Shown piece after piece: positions 1 through 9,154 of a stretch of DNA of 64,000 nucleotides (the first letter of the stretch is position 1; each line of letters opens with the position of its first letter). The notes below the pieces were generated by a model that had not been told where the DNA came from, made no database searches, and worked only from the letters and a program-made list of their open reading frames with translations. The stretch spans positions 124,001-188,000 of the forward strand of contig NZ_PPAF01000038.1 in NCBI RefSeq assembly GCF_002913045.1, in the 5' to 3' direction. The stretch comes from Campylobacter concisus (GTDB lineage Bacteria > Campylobacterota > Campylobacteria > Campylobacterales > Campylobacteraceae). Position numbers and translations under genes: made by a program.

Positions 1-780
1 TTGCTTGCTAAAAAATTTAACGACATCTCATTTGCATCTTTGAGGCTAGATGGTGACATTTTTAATGAGATAAACTACCCTAAATTTAGTTTAAGTAGTG
101 GCGAGATAGATGAACTTTGTGAACTTATAAAAGATGATAAATTTGAGCTTCTCATCATCGACCACTACGGCTTTAGCTTTGAAGACGAAAGAGCTATAAA
201 AGAAAAAACCGGCGTTAAAATTTTATCATTTGACGACACTTACGAAAAACATTTTGCAGACTATATTTTAAATGTAAATTTATATGCGCAAAAGGCAAGA
301 TATGAGGGGCTGGTAGAAAAAGATAGCGAAGTTTTTTGCGGAAGCGAGTTTTTGCTGGTTAGAGATGAGTTTTATGAAGAAGCGCAGGTAAAAAGGGATA
401 AAATTTATGACTACGCTATTATTCTTGGAGGCACTGATATCTCAGGGCTAAGTGCAAAAATTTCAGAAAAACTGCTCTTAAAAGGACTAAAAACAGCCGT
501 CATAACAACTAGTGGAAATAAAAACTTAAGCGCACTAAAAGAGTTATCAAGTAAAAATGAAAATTTTAGCCTTTTTGTAGATAGTAAAAAAGTAGCAAGG
601 CTGATGAATGAAGCCAAAATACTCATCATAACAGCAAGCTCGCTTGTAAATGAAGCTTATGTTTTGAGAGCTAAATTTAAAGCCATTTGCGTAGCAGACA
701 ATCAAAAAGAGATATTTGCTTGGCTAAAAGAAAATGGATATGAGGCTTACTGGGGAGATGAAATTTGCTTGAGCTTATAA
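1..780 (+). CDS. pseG: UDP-2,4-diacetamido-2,4,6-trideoxy-beta-L-altropyranose hydrolase PseG (5' partial)
   Basis: PseG removes UDP from the activated 2,4-diacetamido sugar, the fourth step of CMP-pseudaminic acid synthesis in the cytoplasm; the sugar decorates flagellin. The visible 259 residues have the GT-B-like organisation of the family, with a glycine-rich turn (IILGGTDISG) near residue 140 and a SSLVNEAYVLR helix near the C-terminus that fits a nucleotide-sugar site. The window opens inside the gene: family members carry about 15 to 20 more N-terminal residues with a glycine-rich GHxxR-type loop, and these are not present, so the TTG at base 1 is probably an internal codon. It overlaps pseH by 16 bases, as expected for a translationally coupled operon. 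Confidence 0.88.
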   Translation: MLAKKFNDISFASLRLDGDIFNEINYPKFSLSSGEIDELCELIKDDKFELLIIDHYGFSFEDERAIKEKTGVKILSFDDTYEKHFADYILNVNLYAQKARYEGLVEKDSEVFCGSEFLLVRDEFYEEAQVKRDKIYDYAIILGGTDISGLSAKISEKLLLKGLKTAVITTSGNKNLSALKELSSKNENFSLFVDSKKVARLMNEAKILIITASSLVNEAYVLRAKFKAICVADNQKEIFAWLKENGYEAYWGDEICLSL

Positions 781-1223
781 ATTTTACCTCGCTTAGTGGC
801 GAGCAAAAATTGATGGTCTTAAAGTGGCGAAATGACGAGCGTATAGCCAAATTTATGAAAAACAAAAGTGTTGGCAAAGAGGAGCATTTTGCTTTTTTAG
901 AGAGATTAAAGAGCATTCAAGATAAGATCTATTTTTTAGTAAAAGATGAGGGTGAATTTATCGGAGTGGTGAGCTTCGTTGATATAACGAAAGAAAGTTG
1001 CGAATTTGGCGTTTATAAAAACCCGGAGCTAAAAGGAGTGGGCAAAAAGTTGCTTGATCTCATAAAAGACTACGCTTTTTTTACATTAAAGGTTGGCTCG
1101 CTAAAGGCAAAAGCTTATAATAGTAACGAAAAAGCGCTCGCACTTTATGAAAATTTTGGCTTTAAGATCTATGCAAAAGATGGTGAGTTTAGCTATCTTG
1201 AGCTTAAAAATAAAACGGACTAA
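765..1223 (+). CDS. pseH: UDP-4-amino-sugar N-acetyltransferase PseH
   Basis: A 152-residue GNAT-fold acetyltransferase that would transfer acetyl from acetyl-CoA to the 4-amino group of the UDP-sugar made by PseC, the third pseudaminic acid step. Features seen are the N-terminal KWRNDERIAKFM helix typical of PseH, the acceptor region CEFGVYKNPELKGVG (the GVGK turn is the acetyl-CoA pyrophosphate loop), and the C-terminal NEKALALYENFGF helix of GNAT enzymes. The start is TTG at 765, inside pseG; an ATG at 758 is in another frame and stops at once. The gene lies between pseG and pseI, which fixes the assignment better than the fold alone. Confidence 0.9.
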   Translation: MLELINFTSLSGEQKLMVLKWRNDERIAKFMKNKSVGKEEHFAFLERLKSIQDKIYFLVKDEGEFIGVVSFVDITKESCEFGVYKNPELKGVGKKLLDLIKDYAFFTLKVGSLKAKAYNSNEKALALYENFGFKIYAKDGEFSYLELKNKTD

Positions 1224-1226
1224 CGG

Positions 1227-2258
1227 ATGAAAATAGGAAATTTTGATACAGACAAAAAGGTCTTTATAATAGCAGAGCTCTCCGCTAATCACAGCGGCAG
1301 CCTAAAAACGGCGGTAGATACGATAAAGGCAGCCAAGCGCGCTGGAGCTGACGCGATAAAGCTTCAGACATATACACCTGATAGTTTGACTCTAAATTCA
1401 CACCTGGACGACTTTGTCATTAAGGGCGGACTTTGGGATGGGAGAAATTTATACGAGCTTTATCAAGAGGCGCTAACGCCAAAAGAGTGGCACGCTGAGC
1501 TTTTTAAAGTAGCAAAAGAAGAAGGGCTTGTCTGCTTTTCAAGCCCATTTTGCAAGGATGACGCCAACTTTTTAGAGCAGTTTAACCCGCCAGCTTACAA
1601 GATCGCAAGTTTTGAGGTAACGGACTATGATTTTGTAGAGTTTATAGCTAAAAAAGGCAAGCCCATTATCATCTCAACTGGCATAGCCTATGAAGAAGAG
1701 ATAAGAGATGTGGTGCAAATTTGTAAAAATGCAGGCAATAGCGATATTGCTCTTTTAAAGTGTACTTCAAGCTACCCAGCACCGCTAAATGGTATGAATT
1801 TACAAACGATAGCTGATATGAAAGAGAAATTTGGCGTTGAGGTCGGCTTTTCAGATCACACATTAGGCGTGACAGCCCCAGTTGTTGCGGTTAGCCTGGG
1901 TGCTAGGATAATTGAAAAGCATTTTATACTTGATAAAAGCGTAAAAAGCGTTGATAGCGCATTTAGCCTAGATGAGAGCGAATTTACTCTTATGGTAAAG
2001 TGCGTTAGAGAGGCTGAAGAGCTTTTGGGCGTGGTGAATTATGAACTAGATGAAAAAGCGGTTTTAAACAGGAGATTTTCACGCTCACTTTATGCAAGCG
2101 CAGATATAAAAAAAGGTGAAATTTTTAGCGAGCAAAATGTAAGGAGTGTGCGTCCAGGATATGGCTTGCACCCTAAATTTATAAAAGAGCTAGTGGGCAA
2201 AAAAGCAAAAAGAGATATAAAATTTAGTGATAGGATAACAAAGGAGGATCTGATATGA
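1227..2258 (+). CDS. pseI: Pseudaminic acid synthase PseI
   Basis: Condenses 2,4-diacetamido-2,4,6-trideoxy-altrose with phosphoenolpyruvate to give pseudaminic acid. The 343 residues follow the NeuB/SpsE plan: a TIM-barrel domain (about 1-265) with the opening IIAELSANHSG, GADAIKLQTYTPDSL and FSDHTLG motifs that bind metal and PEP, then an antifreeze/SAF domain (about 280-343) containing RSLYASADIKKGE and the closing G-K-K/D-I segment. It begins three bases after pseH and its stop overlaps the next start by four bases, so it is one operon with its neighbours. The related sialic and legionaminic synthases are close in sequence, but pseG and pseH next door point to pseudaminate. Confidence 0.93.
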   Translation: MKIGNFDTDKKVFIIAELSANHSGSLKTAVDTIKAAKRAGADAIKLQTYTPDSLTLNSHLDDFVIKGGLWDGRNLYELYQEALTPKEWHAELFKVAKEEGLVCFSSPFCKDDANFLEQFNPPAYKIASFEVTDYDFVEFIAKKGKPIIISTGIAYEEEIRDVVQICKNAGNSDIALLKCTSSYPAPLNGMNLQTIADMKEKFGVEVGFSDHTLGVTAPVVAVSLGARIIEKHFILDKSVKSVDSAFSLDESEFTLMVKCVREAEELLGVVNYELDEKAVLNRRFSRSLYASADIKKGEIFSEQNVRSVRPGYGLHPKFIKELVGKKAKRDIKFSDRITKEDLI

Positions 2259-4276
2259 ACAATAAAAACGATAAGGCATCTAATAAAAAGGCAAAACCAT
2301 CTAAAGATAATGTATCAAATATCCAAAATCCTATCTTTCAAAAAAATCTTCAAGCACTATTTCAACAAGATGAAATTCTAGCAGCAAGGCTTTGGTCTAT
2401 TGCAGGTAATGAAAACTATGAAATTTTTATAGGAAAAGATCCAATTGATATAAATTTAATAAACAAACATACTTTTAAATATATCTATGAAAATCCTGGA
2501 GCAGATATTTTAAAGCTACTTGAAGATATAGAAAGTGACTACAAACGTTATCCGATACTATTTTTTTATGGACTGGGCAATGGCGTACTCTATAAAGCAT
2601 TAGCAAAAAATGAAACACACCAAAAAATCGTAGTCATAGAGCCAGAGATCGAGATCATATATCTTGTTTTAAACGTTATTGATCTATCAAGCGAACTAGA
2701 AAGTAGACAGATAATACTTTTTTATTCAAAATTTGCTACCTATACACATTTTTATTATCTGGTTACGGAAGCGAAACTAAACTCATATGCAAAAACCTAT
2801 GATAATCTTATGATCCATATGCCTTTTTATGATCAATTTGAAGAGGACTACATAAGAATAAATAAAGAGATTACAAGAGCATTTTCTCAAATAGTAGTTG
2901 CTCACGGCAATAGCATAGACGATCTTTTATTAGGCACAAGACAAAATTGTGAAAATTTAGTGCCCATGATTAGCAATTATTGCTACACAAGTCTTGTTAA
3001 AAAAAGATATGGTCTTATGGATACAGCTATAATTGTATCAACTGGCCCAAGCCTAGATAAACAGCTTAATACGCTTAAAAAATTTGCTCCATATGTTAGC
3101 ATTATAAGCGTTGATGCCTCTTATCCAATCCTTGCAAGGCATGATATCAAGCCTGATTATGTAATGTCGATTGAAAGAATAGAACCAACTTCTAGTTTTT
3201 TTGAAAAAAAACATCCAAATATTGATGACAATATACACTTTATTGTTGCCTCAGTTACACACAAGCAAACTATTAAAAATATCTTGCCAAGAAAACTAGT
3301 ACTAACTATGAGACCTCAACAAGAGGAGTATATGTTTGGTCTAAAAAGATATGGATATTTGGGTGTGGGGCATAGTTGTGCAAACATGGCCTATCAGCTA
3401 GCCTATGTCTTAGGACATAAAAATATCGTTTTCATAGGACAGGATCTAGCATTTGGTAAAGATGGGGCGAGCCATGCAAAAGGTCACGCCTTTGCGCAAG
3501 CGGATGAAAATTTATATGTTAAAGCCTATGGCGGAGAGGGAGAGGTTAAAACAACATATGTTTGGACTCTATTTAAAAATCAGTTTGAAAATGACATCGC
3601 CCAATCAAGCTTAGAGAATATAAAATCATATAACTGTACCGAAGGTGGTGCTAGAATAGAAGGCACTATAGAAAAGCCGTTTTTAGAAGTAATGCATAAG
3701 CTTTGCAAAGGCAAAGAGATTAAAAAACTGCCTAATATCAAAAAAGACAGTGAAACGACAGTAAATAAAAACCTTTTAAAAGCTTATAAAGTCATACTTG
3801 CAAAAATAAAAGCTCAAAGTGAAGTCAAACAACAAATAGAAAAAGTCTTTTTGGAGGTAGTGCCTAGTATAGATAAATTGCTTGAGCTCAATAAAGAAAA
3901 TAAAATAGAAAAAAAGCACTTTGATGAGCTTCTTAAGATAACAAAAAAGATAGATAAACTAAAAGATGTAATCGCGAAACGTAATTATCAAAAATATGTA
4001 GATAATATATTGCAAATTTCAGTCTACTATCAAGAACTTGAGCTTGCAAAAATTTCTGTAGCACCAAGTGACACAACCATCCAAAAAACCAACAAGCTTC
4101 TTATGTGGGTAAATATGCACAAGTACTGGATGTTCTCCGCAGCTGGCGGACTAAATGCCGACATCGAAGTTACTAAAAAAGCTTCAAAAGCACTTGTTGC
4201 TGAGCTAAAAAAGAGAAAACTAATAACTAAAAATGAGATAGGAAAAGCAAAAGAAAATTTTATACTGAGTATATAA
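2255..4276 (+). CDS. maf: Motility accessory factor (Maf) family, flagellin pseudaminyltransferase candidate
   Basis: A 673-residue cytoplasmic protein of the Maf/DUF115 (MptE-like) family, thought to move nonulosonic acids from CMP onto serine and threonine of flagellin before export. The central DUF115 part (about residues 210-420) shows STGPSLDKQL near residue 262, the SVDASYPILARHDIKPDYV stretch and FIGQDLAFGKDGASHAKG, which match the sialyltransferase-like nucleotide-sugar pocket. The C-terminal third is lysine- and glutamate-rich helix. ATGA overlap with pseI links it to the sugar pathway, and the flagellin gene lies next door on the other strand. Which Maf paralogue this is cannot be told here; Campylobacter genomes often carry several. 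Confidence 0.85.
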   Translation: MNNKNDKASNKKAKPSKDNVSNIQNPIFQKNLQALFQQDEILAARLWSIAGNENYEIFIGKDPIDINLINKHTFKYIYENPGADILKLLEDIESDYKRYPILFFYGLGNGVLYKALAKNETHQKIVVIEPEIEIIYLVLNVIDLSSELESRQIILFYSKFATYTHFYYLVTEAKLNSYAKTYDNLMIHMPFYDQFEEDYIRINKEITRAFSQIVVAHGNSIDDLLLGTRQNCENLVPMISNYCYTSLVKKRYGLMDTAIIVSTGPSLDKQLNTLKKFAPYVSIISVDASYPILARHDIKPDYVMSIERIEPTSSFFEKKHPNIDDNIHFIVASVTHKQTIKNILPRKLVLTMRPQQEEYMFGLKRYGYLGVGHSCANMAYQLAYVLGHKNIVFIGQDLAFGKDGASHAKGHAFAQADENLYVKAYGGEGEVKTTYVWTLFKNQFENDIAQSSLENIKSYNCTEGGARIEGTIEKPFLEVMHKLCKGKEIKKLPNIKKDSETTVNKNLLKAYKVILAKIKAQSEVKQQIEKVFLEVVPSIDKLLELNKENKIEKKHFDELLKITKKIDKLKDVIAKRNYQKYVDNILQISVYYQELELAKISVAPSDTTIQKTNKLLMWVNMHKYWMFSAAGGLNADIEVTKKASKALVAELKKRKLITKNEIGKAKENFILSI

Positions 4277-4284
4277 GCTAATTT

Positions 4285-4316
4285 GTAAGTAGAATTATTT
4301 TACTTACGATCTTTTT
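4285..4316 (+). terminator. Hairpin terminator after maf
   Basis: Inverted repeat GTAAGTA (4285-4291) and TACTTAC (4301-4307), followed by a T-rich stretch at 4311-4320. It begins eight bases after the maf stop and would end the pse-maf transcript. Confidence 0.6.
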
Positions 4317-4320
4317 ATTT

Positions 4321-4342
4321 GGCTTACTAGTTTTAGTAAGCC
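4321..4342. terminator. Second hairpin, perfect 9-bp stem
   Basis: GGCTTACTA (4321-4329) and TAGTAAGCC (4334-4342) form a perfect 9-bp stem with a 4-base loop. The T-rich bases 4311-4320 lie before it on the plus strand. It could back up the preceding terminator or block transcription coming from the flagellin side. Confidence 0.45.
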
Positions 4343-4430
4343 TCTGTCACAATTATAAATTTATAACACAACCCATTATAAACCACTAGAGCAAAGACAA
4401 AATAGATACATTACTATTTATTTTTAGTAG

Positions 4431-4458
4431 ATAAAGCCCCAAAGTTAAACTCTGGGGC
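4431..4458 (-). terminator. Flagellin transcript terminator
   Basis: On the minus strand GCCCCA and TGGGGC (4458-4453 and 4441-4436) pair around an 11-base loop and are followed by TTTATCT. This GC-rich hairpin with a short T run lies about 180 bases past the flagellin stop. A further 9-bp perfect hairpin (4495-4503 with 4511-4519) lies nearer the gene but has no T run. Confidence 0.55.
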
Positions 4459-4540
4459 GTGGGTTTGCGTATTGTAAAAGCATTAACACTCTTAAGGCTT
4501 TGTTACTGCGACAAAGCCTCTATCTAAAACCTTAATGAAA

Positions 4541-4666
4541 CTATTGTAGAAGCTTCATTACGTTTTCGAGGAAACTTCACTCAGCTCCTACTATTGTAGA
4601 AGCTTCATTACGTTTTCGAGGAAACTTCACTCAGCTCCTACTATTGTAGAAGCTTCATTACGTTTT
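4541..4666. repeat. 50-bp tandem repeat spanning the flagellin 3' end (2.5 copies)
   Basis: Units at 4541-4590 and 4591-4640 are identical, and the first 26 bases of a third copy (4641-4666) are the last eight codons plus stop of the flagellin gene. Read on the minus strand, each downstream unit therefore repeats the gene's terminal codons (for NVMKLLQ) and stop after a 24-base spacer. The unit boundary is exact at base level, so the duplication looks recent. Confidence 0.95.
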
Positions 4667-6146
4667 GTTGTACGCTGTTTGCTTGACTCATAGCATAAGC
4701 ACCTGATTGAGCTAGGATGTTATGTTTTGAGAAGTTAGCAGACTCGCTAGCAAAATCAACATCTCTGATTTGTGATTCTGCTGATTTTACGTTAACTTGA
4801 GTTACAGTGATGTTATTAACTGTAGCTTGAAGTTGGTTTTGAACTGAACCAAGGTCTGAACGAACTTGATCAAGTGTTTTTTGAGCTGACTCAGCGATAC
4901 TCATAACAGCCATCGCACCGCGAAGTGTCATAACACCTGCAGATTGAGCTACTGTTAAAGCTCCACTCATTCTTTGGAAGCCCATAGCTGTCGCCAATTC
5001 ACCTTTTATTTGGCCTCTTACATCTCTTAAAGAGATAGATTGTTGAGCGCCACCATTTGCTGAGAATGCTACTGATAGGTTTGCAACGCCGCCAGCATCT
5101 AGCTTGATATCTCTACCATCAAGGCGCACTAGGTTTAGTCTTCCAACAAAGCCACTAATAGCTGTACCTTTGGCACCACTACCTTTGCCACCAAGACCTT
5201 TTGAGATATCTCCACCAGTTGCAACAATAGCACGACCATCACGGCTTGTTAAGACCATTTTGCCGCTTTCAGCATCAACTGAAGCTTCAACGCCTGTTTG
5301 ATCTTTTACGGCATTGATAGCATTTACTAGTGCGCCATTAGCATCATTTTTTTGAACTTCTAAGTCACCTATTTTAACACCATTTATTGTTAAAGACTTG
5401 ATTTGACCACCAGCGATAGAGGCACTTGCTCTCCAAGTAACATCAGCTGTTGCTCTAACACCAGTTTTATCAGCAACTTTATTGATATTTTCTGCTAGTG
5501 CACCAAGACCTTTACCAATACCTGTTGAAACAACAGCAGATGTAACACCTACATCGTTTACGCCATCAACGTTAAGGAATTTAAGTTTTACTTCACCCAT
5601 AGCAGTAAGTAGTTTTGAACTCTCAAAACGTGTAAGACCGATCTTGTCAGATGTAGTCGCACCAATACTTGCTTTAACAGTTTGGTTTGAATAAGCACCT
5701 ATTTGGAACTCTTTATTAGAGAATGTTCCGTTTAGTAGTTGCTGACCGTTAAATGAAGTAGTGTTACCGATATTGTCAAGCTCCTCCATTAGACGAACGA
5801 TATCAGCTTGCAATGCTTGGCGTGATTGAGTTGTTTGGCCGTCTTGAGCTGATTGAGTAGCTTTTGTCTTGATAGTATCAAGAATTTTTAGCTGCTCGTC
5901 CATAGCTTTGTCGGCAACTTGAATGATACCAATAGCATCATTACCGTTTGCAATAGCTTGACCTAGAGCTGAAGCTTGGCTTCTTAAGCTATCTGCGATA
6001 GATAGACCTGAAGCGTCATCTGCAGCTGTTTGAATTCTAAGACCAGAACTAAGTTTGTTAAGTGACTTAGATAGGTCAGTGTTGTTGCTAACTGCGTTAG
6101 CGTGTGTGTTAAGTGCGTTTACGTTTGTATTAATACGAAAACTCAT
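4641..6146 (-). CDS. flaA: Flagellin
   Basis: Structural subunit of the flagellar filament, exported by the flagellar type III system. The 501 residues have the conserved N-terminal D0/D1 helices ([19 protein letters not shown] through about residue 180), a variable alanine- and glycine-rich centre, and the C-terminal helix ending in [11 protein letters not shown]. It is shorter than the roughly 575-residue flagellins of C. jejuni, mainly in the centre; that is the exposed part carrying serine and threonine sites for pseudaminate, whose synthesis genes lie next door. Only one flagellin gene is visible, so flaA against flaB is a guess. A sigma-28 promoter lies upstream, and a tandem duplication starts at its stop codon. 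Confidence 0.93.
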   Translation of the reverse strand: MSFRINTNVNALNTHANAVSNNTDLSKSLNKLSSGLRIQTAADDASGLSIADSLRSQASALGQAIANGNDAIGIIQVADKAMDEQLKILDTIKTKATQSAQDGQTTQSRQALQADIVRLMEELDNIGNTTSFNGQQLLNGTFSNKEFQIGAYSNQTVKASIGATTSDKIGLTRFESSKLLTAMGEVKLKFLNVDGVNDVGVTSAVVSTGIGKGLGALAENINKVADKTGVRATADVTWRASASIAGGQIKSLTINGVKIGDLEVQKNDANGALVNAINAVKDQTGVEASVDAESGKMVLTSRDGRAIVATGGDISKGLGGKGSGAKGTAISGFVGRLNLVRLDGRDIKLDAGGVANLSVAFSANGGAQQSISLRDVRGQIKGELATAMGFQRMSGALTVAQSAGVMTLRGAMAVMSIAESAQKTLDQVRSDLGSVQNQLQATVNNITVTQVNVKSAESQIRDVDFASESANFSKHNILAQSGAYAMSQANSVQQNVMKLLQ

Positions 6147-6197
6147 TGTAAATCCTTTTAATTTTTTTTAGTTACGACTTCATGTCGCACGAAAACT

Positions 6198-6224
6198 ATA
6201 TCGTGAAATTTTCTAAAAACTTTA
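6198..6224 (-). promoter_or_regulatory. Sigma-28 (FliA) promoter of flagellin
   Basis: Read on the minus strand, TAAA (6224-6221), then 15 bases, then CACGATAT (6205-6198). This fits the flagellar sigma-28 pattern TAAA-N15-(G/C)CCGATA(A/T). The element lies about 50 bases upstream of the flagellin ATG, and AAAGGA just upstream of that ATG serves as ribosome binding site. Confidence 0.8.
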
Positions 6225-6305
6225 TAGGCATGAATGAAAAAATTTTTAAAATAATGAAGACGGATTTGATTTTTTATGCCTTGATACTTTAAAAATTATT
6301 TTTGC

Positions 6306-6311
6306 TACAAT
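6306..6311 (+). promoter_or_regulatory. Probable -10 box of topA
   Basis: TACAAT preceded by TTGC, 30 bases upstream of the ATG at 6341. It lies downstream of an in-frame TTG-type start at 6302, which argues that translation begins at 6341. Confidence 0.5.
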
Positions 6312-6340
6312 TACGCCAAAAAAATCAAAGGCTATATATA

Positions 6341-8455
6341 ATGAAAAGCTTAATCATCGTGGAATCTCCTGCAAAAGCAAAGACTATCAAAAATTTTCTA
6401 GATAAAAGTTACAATGTCATCGCCTCAAAAGGTCACATCAGAGACCTGCCAAAAACAAGCTTTGGTATCAAGATAGAAGATGATAAATTTACCCCAGAGT
6501 ATCGCATCAGCAGTGATCACTCCGCCATCGTAAAAGAGATAAAAGAGCTTGCCAAAGCTGCAGATGAAATTTATCTCGCGACCGATGAGGATAGAGAGGG
6601 TGAGGCGATCGCGTTTCATATCGCAAACGCCATCGGCAAAGAGCCAACCAGTCTACCTCGCATCGTATTTCATGAGATCACCAAAAGCGCCATACAAAAC
6701 GCTCTAAAAAGCCCAAGACACGTCGATATGAACAGCGTCAATGCCCAGCAAACAAGGCGCTTGCTAGACCGCATCGTTGGCTACAAGCTAAGCCCGCTTT
6801 TAAATTTAAAGATACAAAAAGGCTTAAGCGCTGGACGTGTGCAAAGTGCAGCACTAAAGATAATAGTTGACCGCGAGCGTGAAATCCAGGCATTTAAGCC
6901 AGTTGAATACTACACTATTGACACTGTTTTCAAAAAAGATCTGGACGCTGAGCTAGTTAAATTTGAAAACCAAAAGATCGAAAAGCTAACTATCCAAAAC
7001 CCAGACCGCGCAAAATACATTATAGAGAATTTACAAAATGAGAAATTTAGCGTCCGTGAGATCGAGAGCAAGGATAGAAAGATACAGCCAAGTCCACCAT
7101 TTATGACCTCAACACTTCAGCAAAGTGCGAGCAACCGCCTTGGCTTTAGCCCTAAAAAGACGATGATGATCGCACAAAGCCTCTATGAGGGCGTGCAAAC
7201 AAACGAAGGCTTCATGGGTGCGATCACCTATATGAGAACAGACAGCTTAAATTTAGCCAAAGAGGCCGTAGCGGCAGCTAGAGAGCACATCCTCCAAAAC
7301 TACGGCAAAGAGTATCTGCCAGCCAAAGCGATAAGCTACACGACAAGCTCAAAAGGCGCACAAGAAGCCCACGAGGCGATCCGCCCTACAAATTTAAACT
7401 TTACACCGCAAATTGCAGCTAAATTTTTAGAAAAAGACGCGCTCAAACTCTACACACTCATCTACAATAGATTTTTAGCCTGCCAAATGAGCGCATGTGT
7501 GAGCCAAACGCAAAACGTCTATGTCGAAAGCGAAAAAGGCGAGTTTAAGATAAGCGGCAGAAAGGTACTATTTGACGGCTTTTACAAAGTTTATGGCGAG
7601 CTTGATAAGGATAAAATTTTGCCAAATTTAAAAAAGGGCGACGAGATGAGCTTGCAAAGCATAAAAAGCACGCAAAATTTCACCGAGCCACCAGCTAGGT
7701 ACTCAGAAGCTGGCCTTGTTAAGAAGTTAGAGAGCCTAGGTATCGGTCGCCCAAGTACCTATGCACCGACTATCACGCTGCTAACCTCAAGAGACTACGT
7801 GAGAGTCGAGAAAAAGCAGCTCATACCAAACGAGATCGCATTTAGCATGATAGGCGTTTTGGAGGAGCACTTTAGTAATATAGTTGATAGCGAATTTACC
7901 TCACATCTTGAAGAAAAACTCGATGAAATCGCACTTGACAAGGCCGACTGGCAAAAGGTGCTAAGCGACTTTTACTATCCATTTATGGAAAAAATTAGTG
8001 CTGGAAAAACTGGCATAAAAAGCCTAAAAACAGCCACTCCAATCGGTGAGAAGTGTCCAGATTGCGGAAGCGAGCTCTTGCTTAGAAAAGGTAGATACGG
8101 CGAATTTATCGCTTGTTCAAATTTCCCAAAATGCAAATACTCAAGAAACGTCGCAAAAGATAATGAAAAGAGTACAGAGGCCAGCACTACTGGGGCAGCT
8201 AAGCCAAAACGTGAGCTTAAAAAGCTTGATGTGCCATGTCCAAAATGCGGCGGCGAGATCGTCGAGAGATTTAGCAGGCGCGGTAAATTTTATGGATGTG
8301 CCAACTATCCAAAATGCGACTTCATCTCAAACTACGAGCCAGTTGAGCAAAAATGCGACGAATGTGGCGGCGATATGATCAAAAAAGAGCTTAAAAAAGG
8401 TACATTTATAGAGTGCACAAAGTGTAAGAAAAAGACCCTTATCTCTGAAAACTAA
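6341..8455 (+). CDS. topA: DNA topoisomerase I
   Basis: Type IA topoisomerase that relaxes negative supercoils. The start at 6341 gives MKSLIIVESPAKAKTIKNF, the canonical TOPRIM opening; an earlier in-frame start at 6302 lies upstream of the likely -10 box and is rejected. The TOPRIM domain includes the ATDEDREGEAIA acidic motif, the active-site tyrosine lies in GAITYMRTDS (about residue 297), and KLESLGIGRPSTYAPTI belongs to the central domain. The C-terminus has three topoisomerase zinc ribbons: CPDCGSELL, CPKCGGEIV and CDECGGDMI, each with its second cysteine pair. Length 704 residues is normal for epsilonproteobacteria. Confidence 0.96.
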   Translation: MKSLIIVESPAKAKTIKNFLDKSYNVIASKGHIRDLPKTSFGIKIEDDKFTPEYRISSDHSAIVKEIKELAKAADEIYLATDEDREGEAIAFHIANAIGKEPTSLPRIVFHEITKSAIQNALKSPRHVDMNSVNAQQTRRLLDRIVGYKLSPLLNLKIQKGLSAGRVQSAALKIIVDREREIQAFKPVEYYTIDTVFKKDLDAELVKFENQKIEKLTIQNPDRAKYIIENLQNEKFSVREIESKDRKIQPSPPFMTSTLQQSASNRLGFSPKKTMMIAQSLYEGVQTNEGFMGAITYMRTDSLNLAKEAVAAAREHILQNYGKEYLPAKAISYTTSSKGAQEAHEAIRPTNLNFTPQIAAKFLEKDALKLYTLIYNRFLACQMSACVSQTQNVYVESEKGEFKISGRKVLFDGFYKVYGELDKDKILPNLKKGDEMSLQSIKSTQNFTEPPARYSEAGLVKKLESLGIGRPSTYAPTITLLTSRDYVRVEKKQLIPNEIAFSMIGVLEEHFSNIVDSEFTSHLEEKLDEIALDKADWQKVLSDFYYPFMEKISAGKTGIKSLKTATPIGEKCPDCGSELLLRKGRYGEFIACSNFPKCKYSRNVAKDNEKSTEASTTGAAKPKRELKKLDVPCPKCGGEIVERFSRRGKFYGCANYPKCDFISNYEPVEQKCDECGGDMIKKELKKGTFIECTKCKKKTLISEN

Positions 8456-8463
8456 AAATTTCT

Positions 8464-8500
8464 AGCCAAATTTGAGCCCTTGAGCCTAAATTTGGCTTTT
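8464..8500 (+). terminator. topA terminator
   Basis: AGCCAAATTT (8464-8473) pairs with AAATTTGGCT (8488-8497) and is followed by TTT, nine bases after the topA stop. Confidence 0.7.
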
Positions 8501-8524
8501 ATAAATTTGGGCTTTAAATGTCTG

Positions 8525-8704
8525 ACATCACCGCTAAGCTTAGCCAGCATAAAGGGCAAAAACCTCGTCACCAACTACACTTAGTCAGATGGTAGCTTCA
8601 AATCGTAGCACCCACTTTTTGTGCTTTTTGACGAGCTTAGCGCTTTGCCAAATTTAAAAACAGATCTTTTAAAAGAACGAGTGGAAATTTATAAGAGAAA
8701 GTAA
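8525..8704 (+). pseudogene. Decayed coding remnant, family unknown
   Basis: One frame reads as plausible protein for 180 bases but contains two internal stops. It starts TSPLSLASIKGKNLVTNYT, meets TAG, continues SDGSFKS, meets another TAG, then runs HPLFVLFDELSALPNLKTD to a final TAA after KERVEIYKRK. The stretch has protein-like composition and ends cleanly, unlike random AT-rich DNA. I do not recognise the family. It lies between the topA terminator and the first intergenic repeat. Confidence 0.4.
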
Positions 8705-8760
8705 TGTCATAAAATTTAAGTTTTTTCGTATAGTTTTTAATAAATTTATATCTTAGAGCA

Positions 8761-9046
8761 AATTTTAAAATTCCATTCACTCGCAAGAGTTGACTACTAA
8801 ATTTTAGTTTCGCTTGTAGCTTAGCTCAAATTTTAGAGCCAAAATTACTCGTTCTTTAAATTTTAAAATTTACTTGACACTTACCAGATATACGAACGCA
8901 TGCAGTGCAAAATCACTATCGCATGTACTTCTAACGTGCGAAGGGTTTAGAGGATTTAAATGAGGATAAAGGGACGACAGCTCTTTGCTTCGCTAGCTCG
9001 CAGCTGCAAGCAGACCGTAACTCAAGCCCATTTATCTCCCTTTGAA
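8761..9046 (+). repeat. Dispersed structured repeat, copy A
   Basis: Shares blocks with copies B, C and D further on: a leading AT-rich block with CATTCACTCGCAAG, a GCATGCAGTG...CACT...GCATGT hairpin (8898-8926), and a terminal long hairpin. The terminal arms are about 8961-8973 and 9028-9043; the 3' side of the loop carries CTCAAGCC. The loop holds about 33 bases (roughly 8983-9015) that match copy C in the opposite orientation. Confidence 0.8.
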
Positions 9047-9127
9047 TAAAAATAATTTTATACATTTCATCAAACTATTTTTGCAAATTCATAAATCACC
9101 CTACTTAAATTTTAAACCTATCAAAGC

Positions 9128-9133
9128 TATAAT
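9128..9133 (+). promoter_or_regulatory. -10 box of bioB-crcB
   Basis: A perfect TATAAT at 9128-9133, 21 bases before the bioB start, with an AAAAAGGA ribosome binding site between. The gap between copy A of the repeat and bioB holds nothing else that I can see. Confidence 0.6.
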
Positions 9134-9154
9134 ACGCCCCAAAAAGGATGAAAA

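Noticed and set aside
4541-4666. CRISPR-like array near flagellin
   Set aside because: Units are directly adjacent with no unique spacers, and the unit contains flagellin codons.
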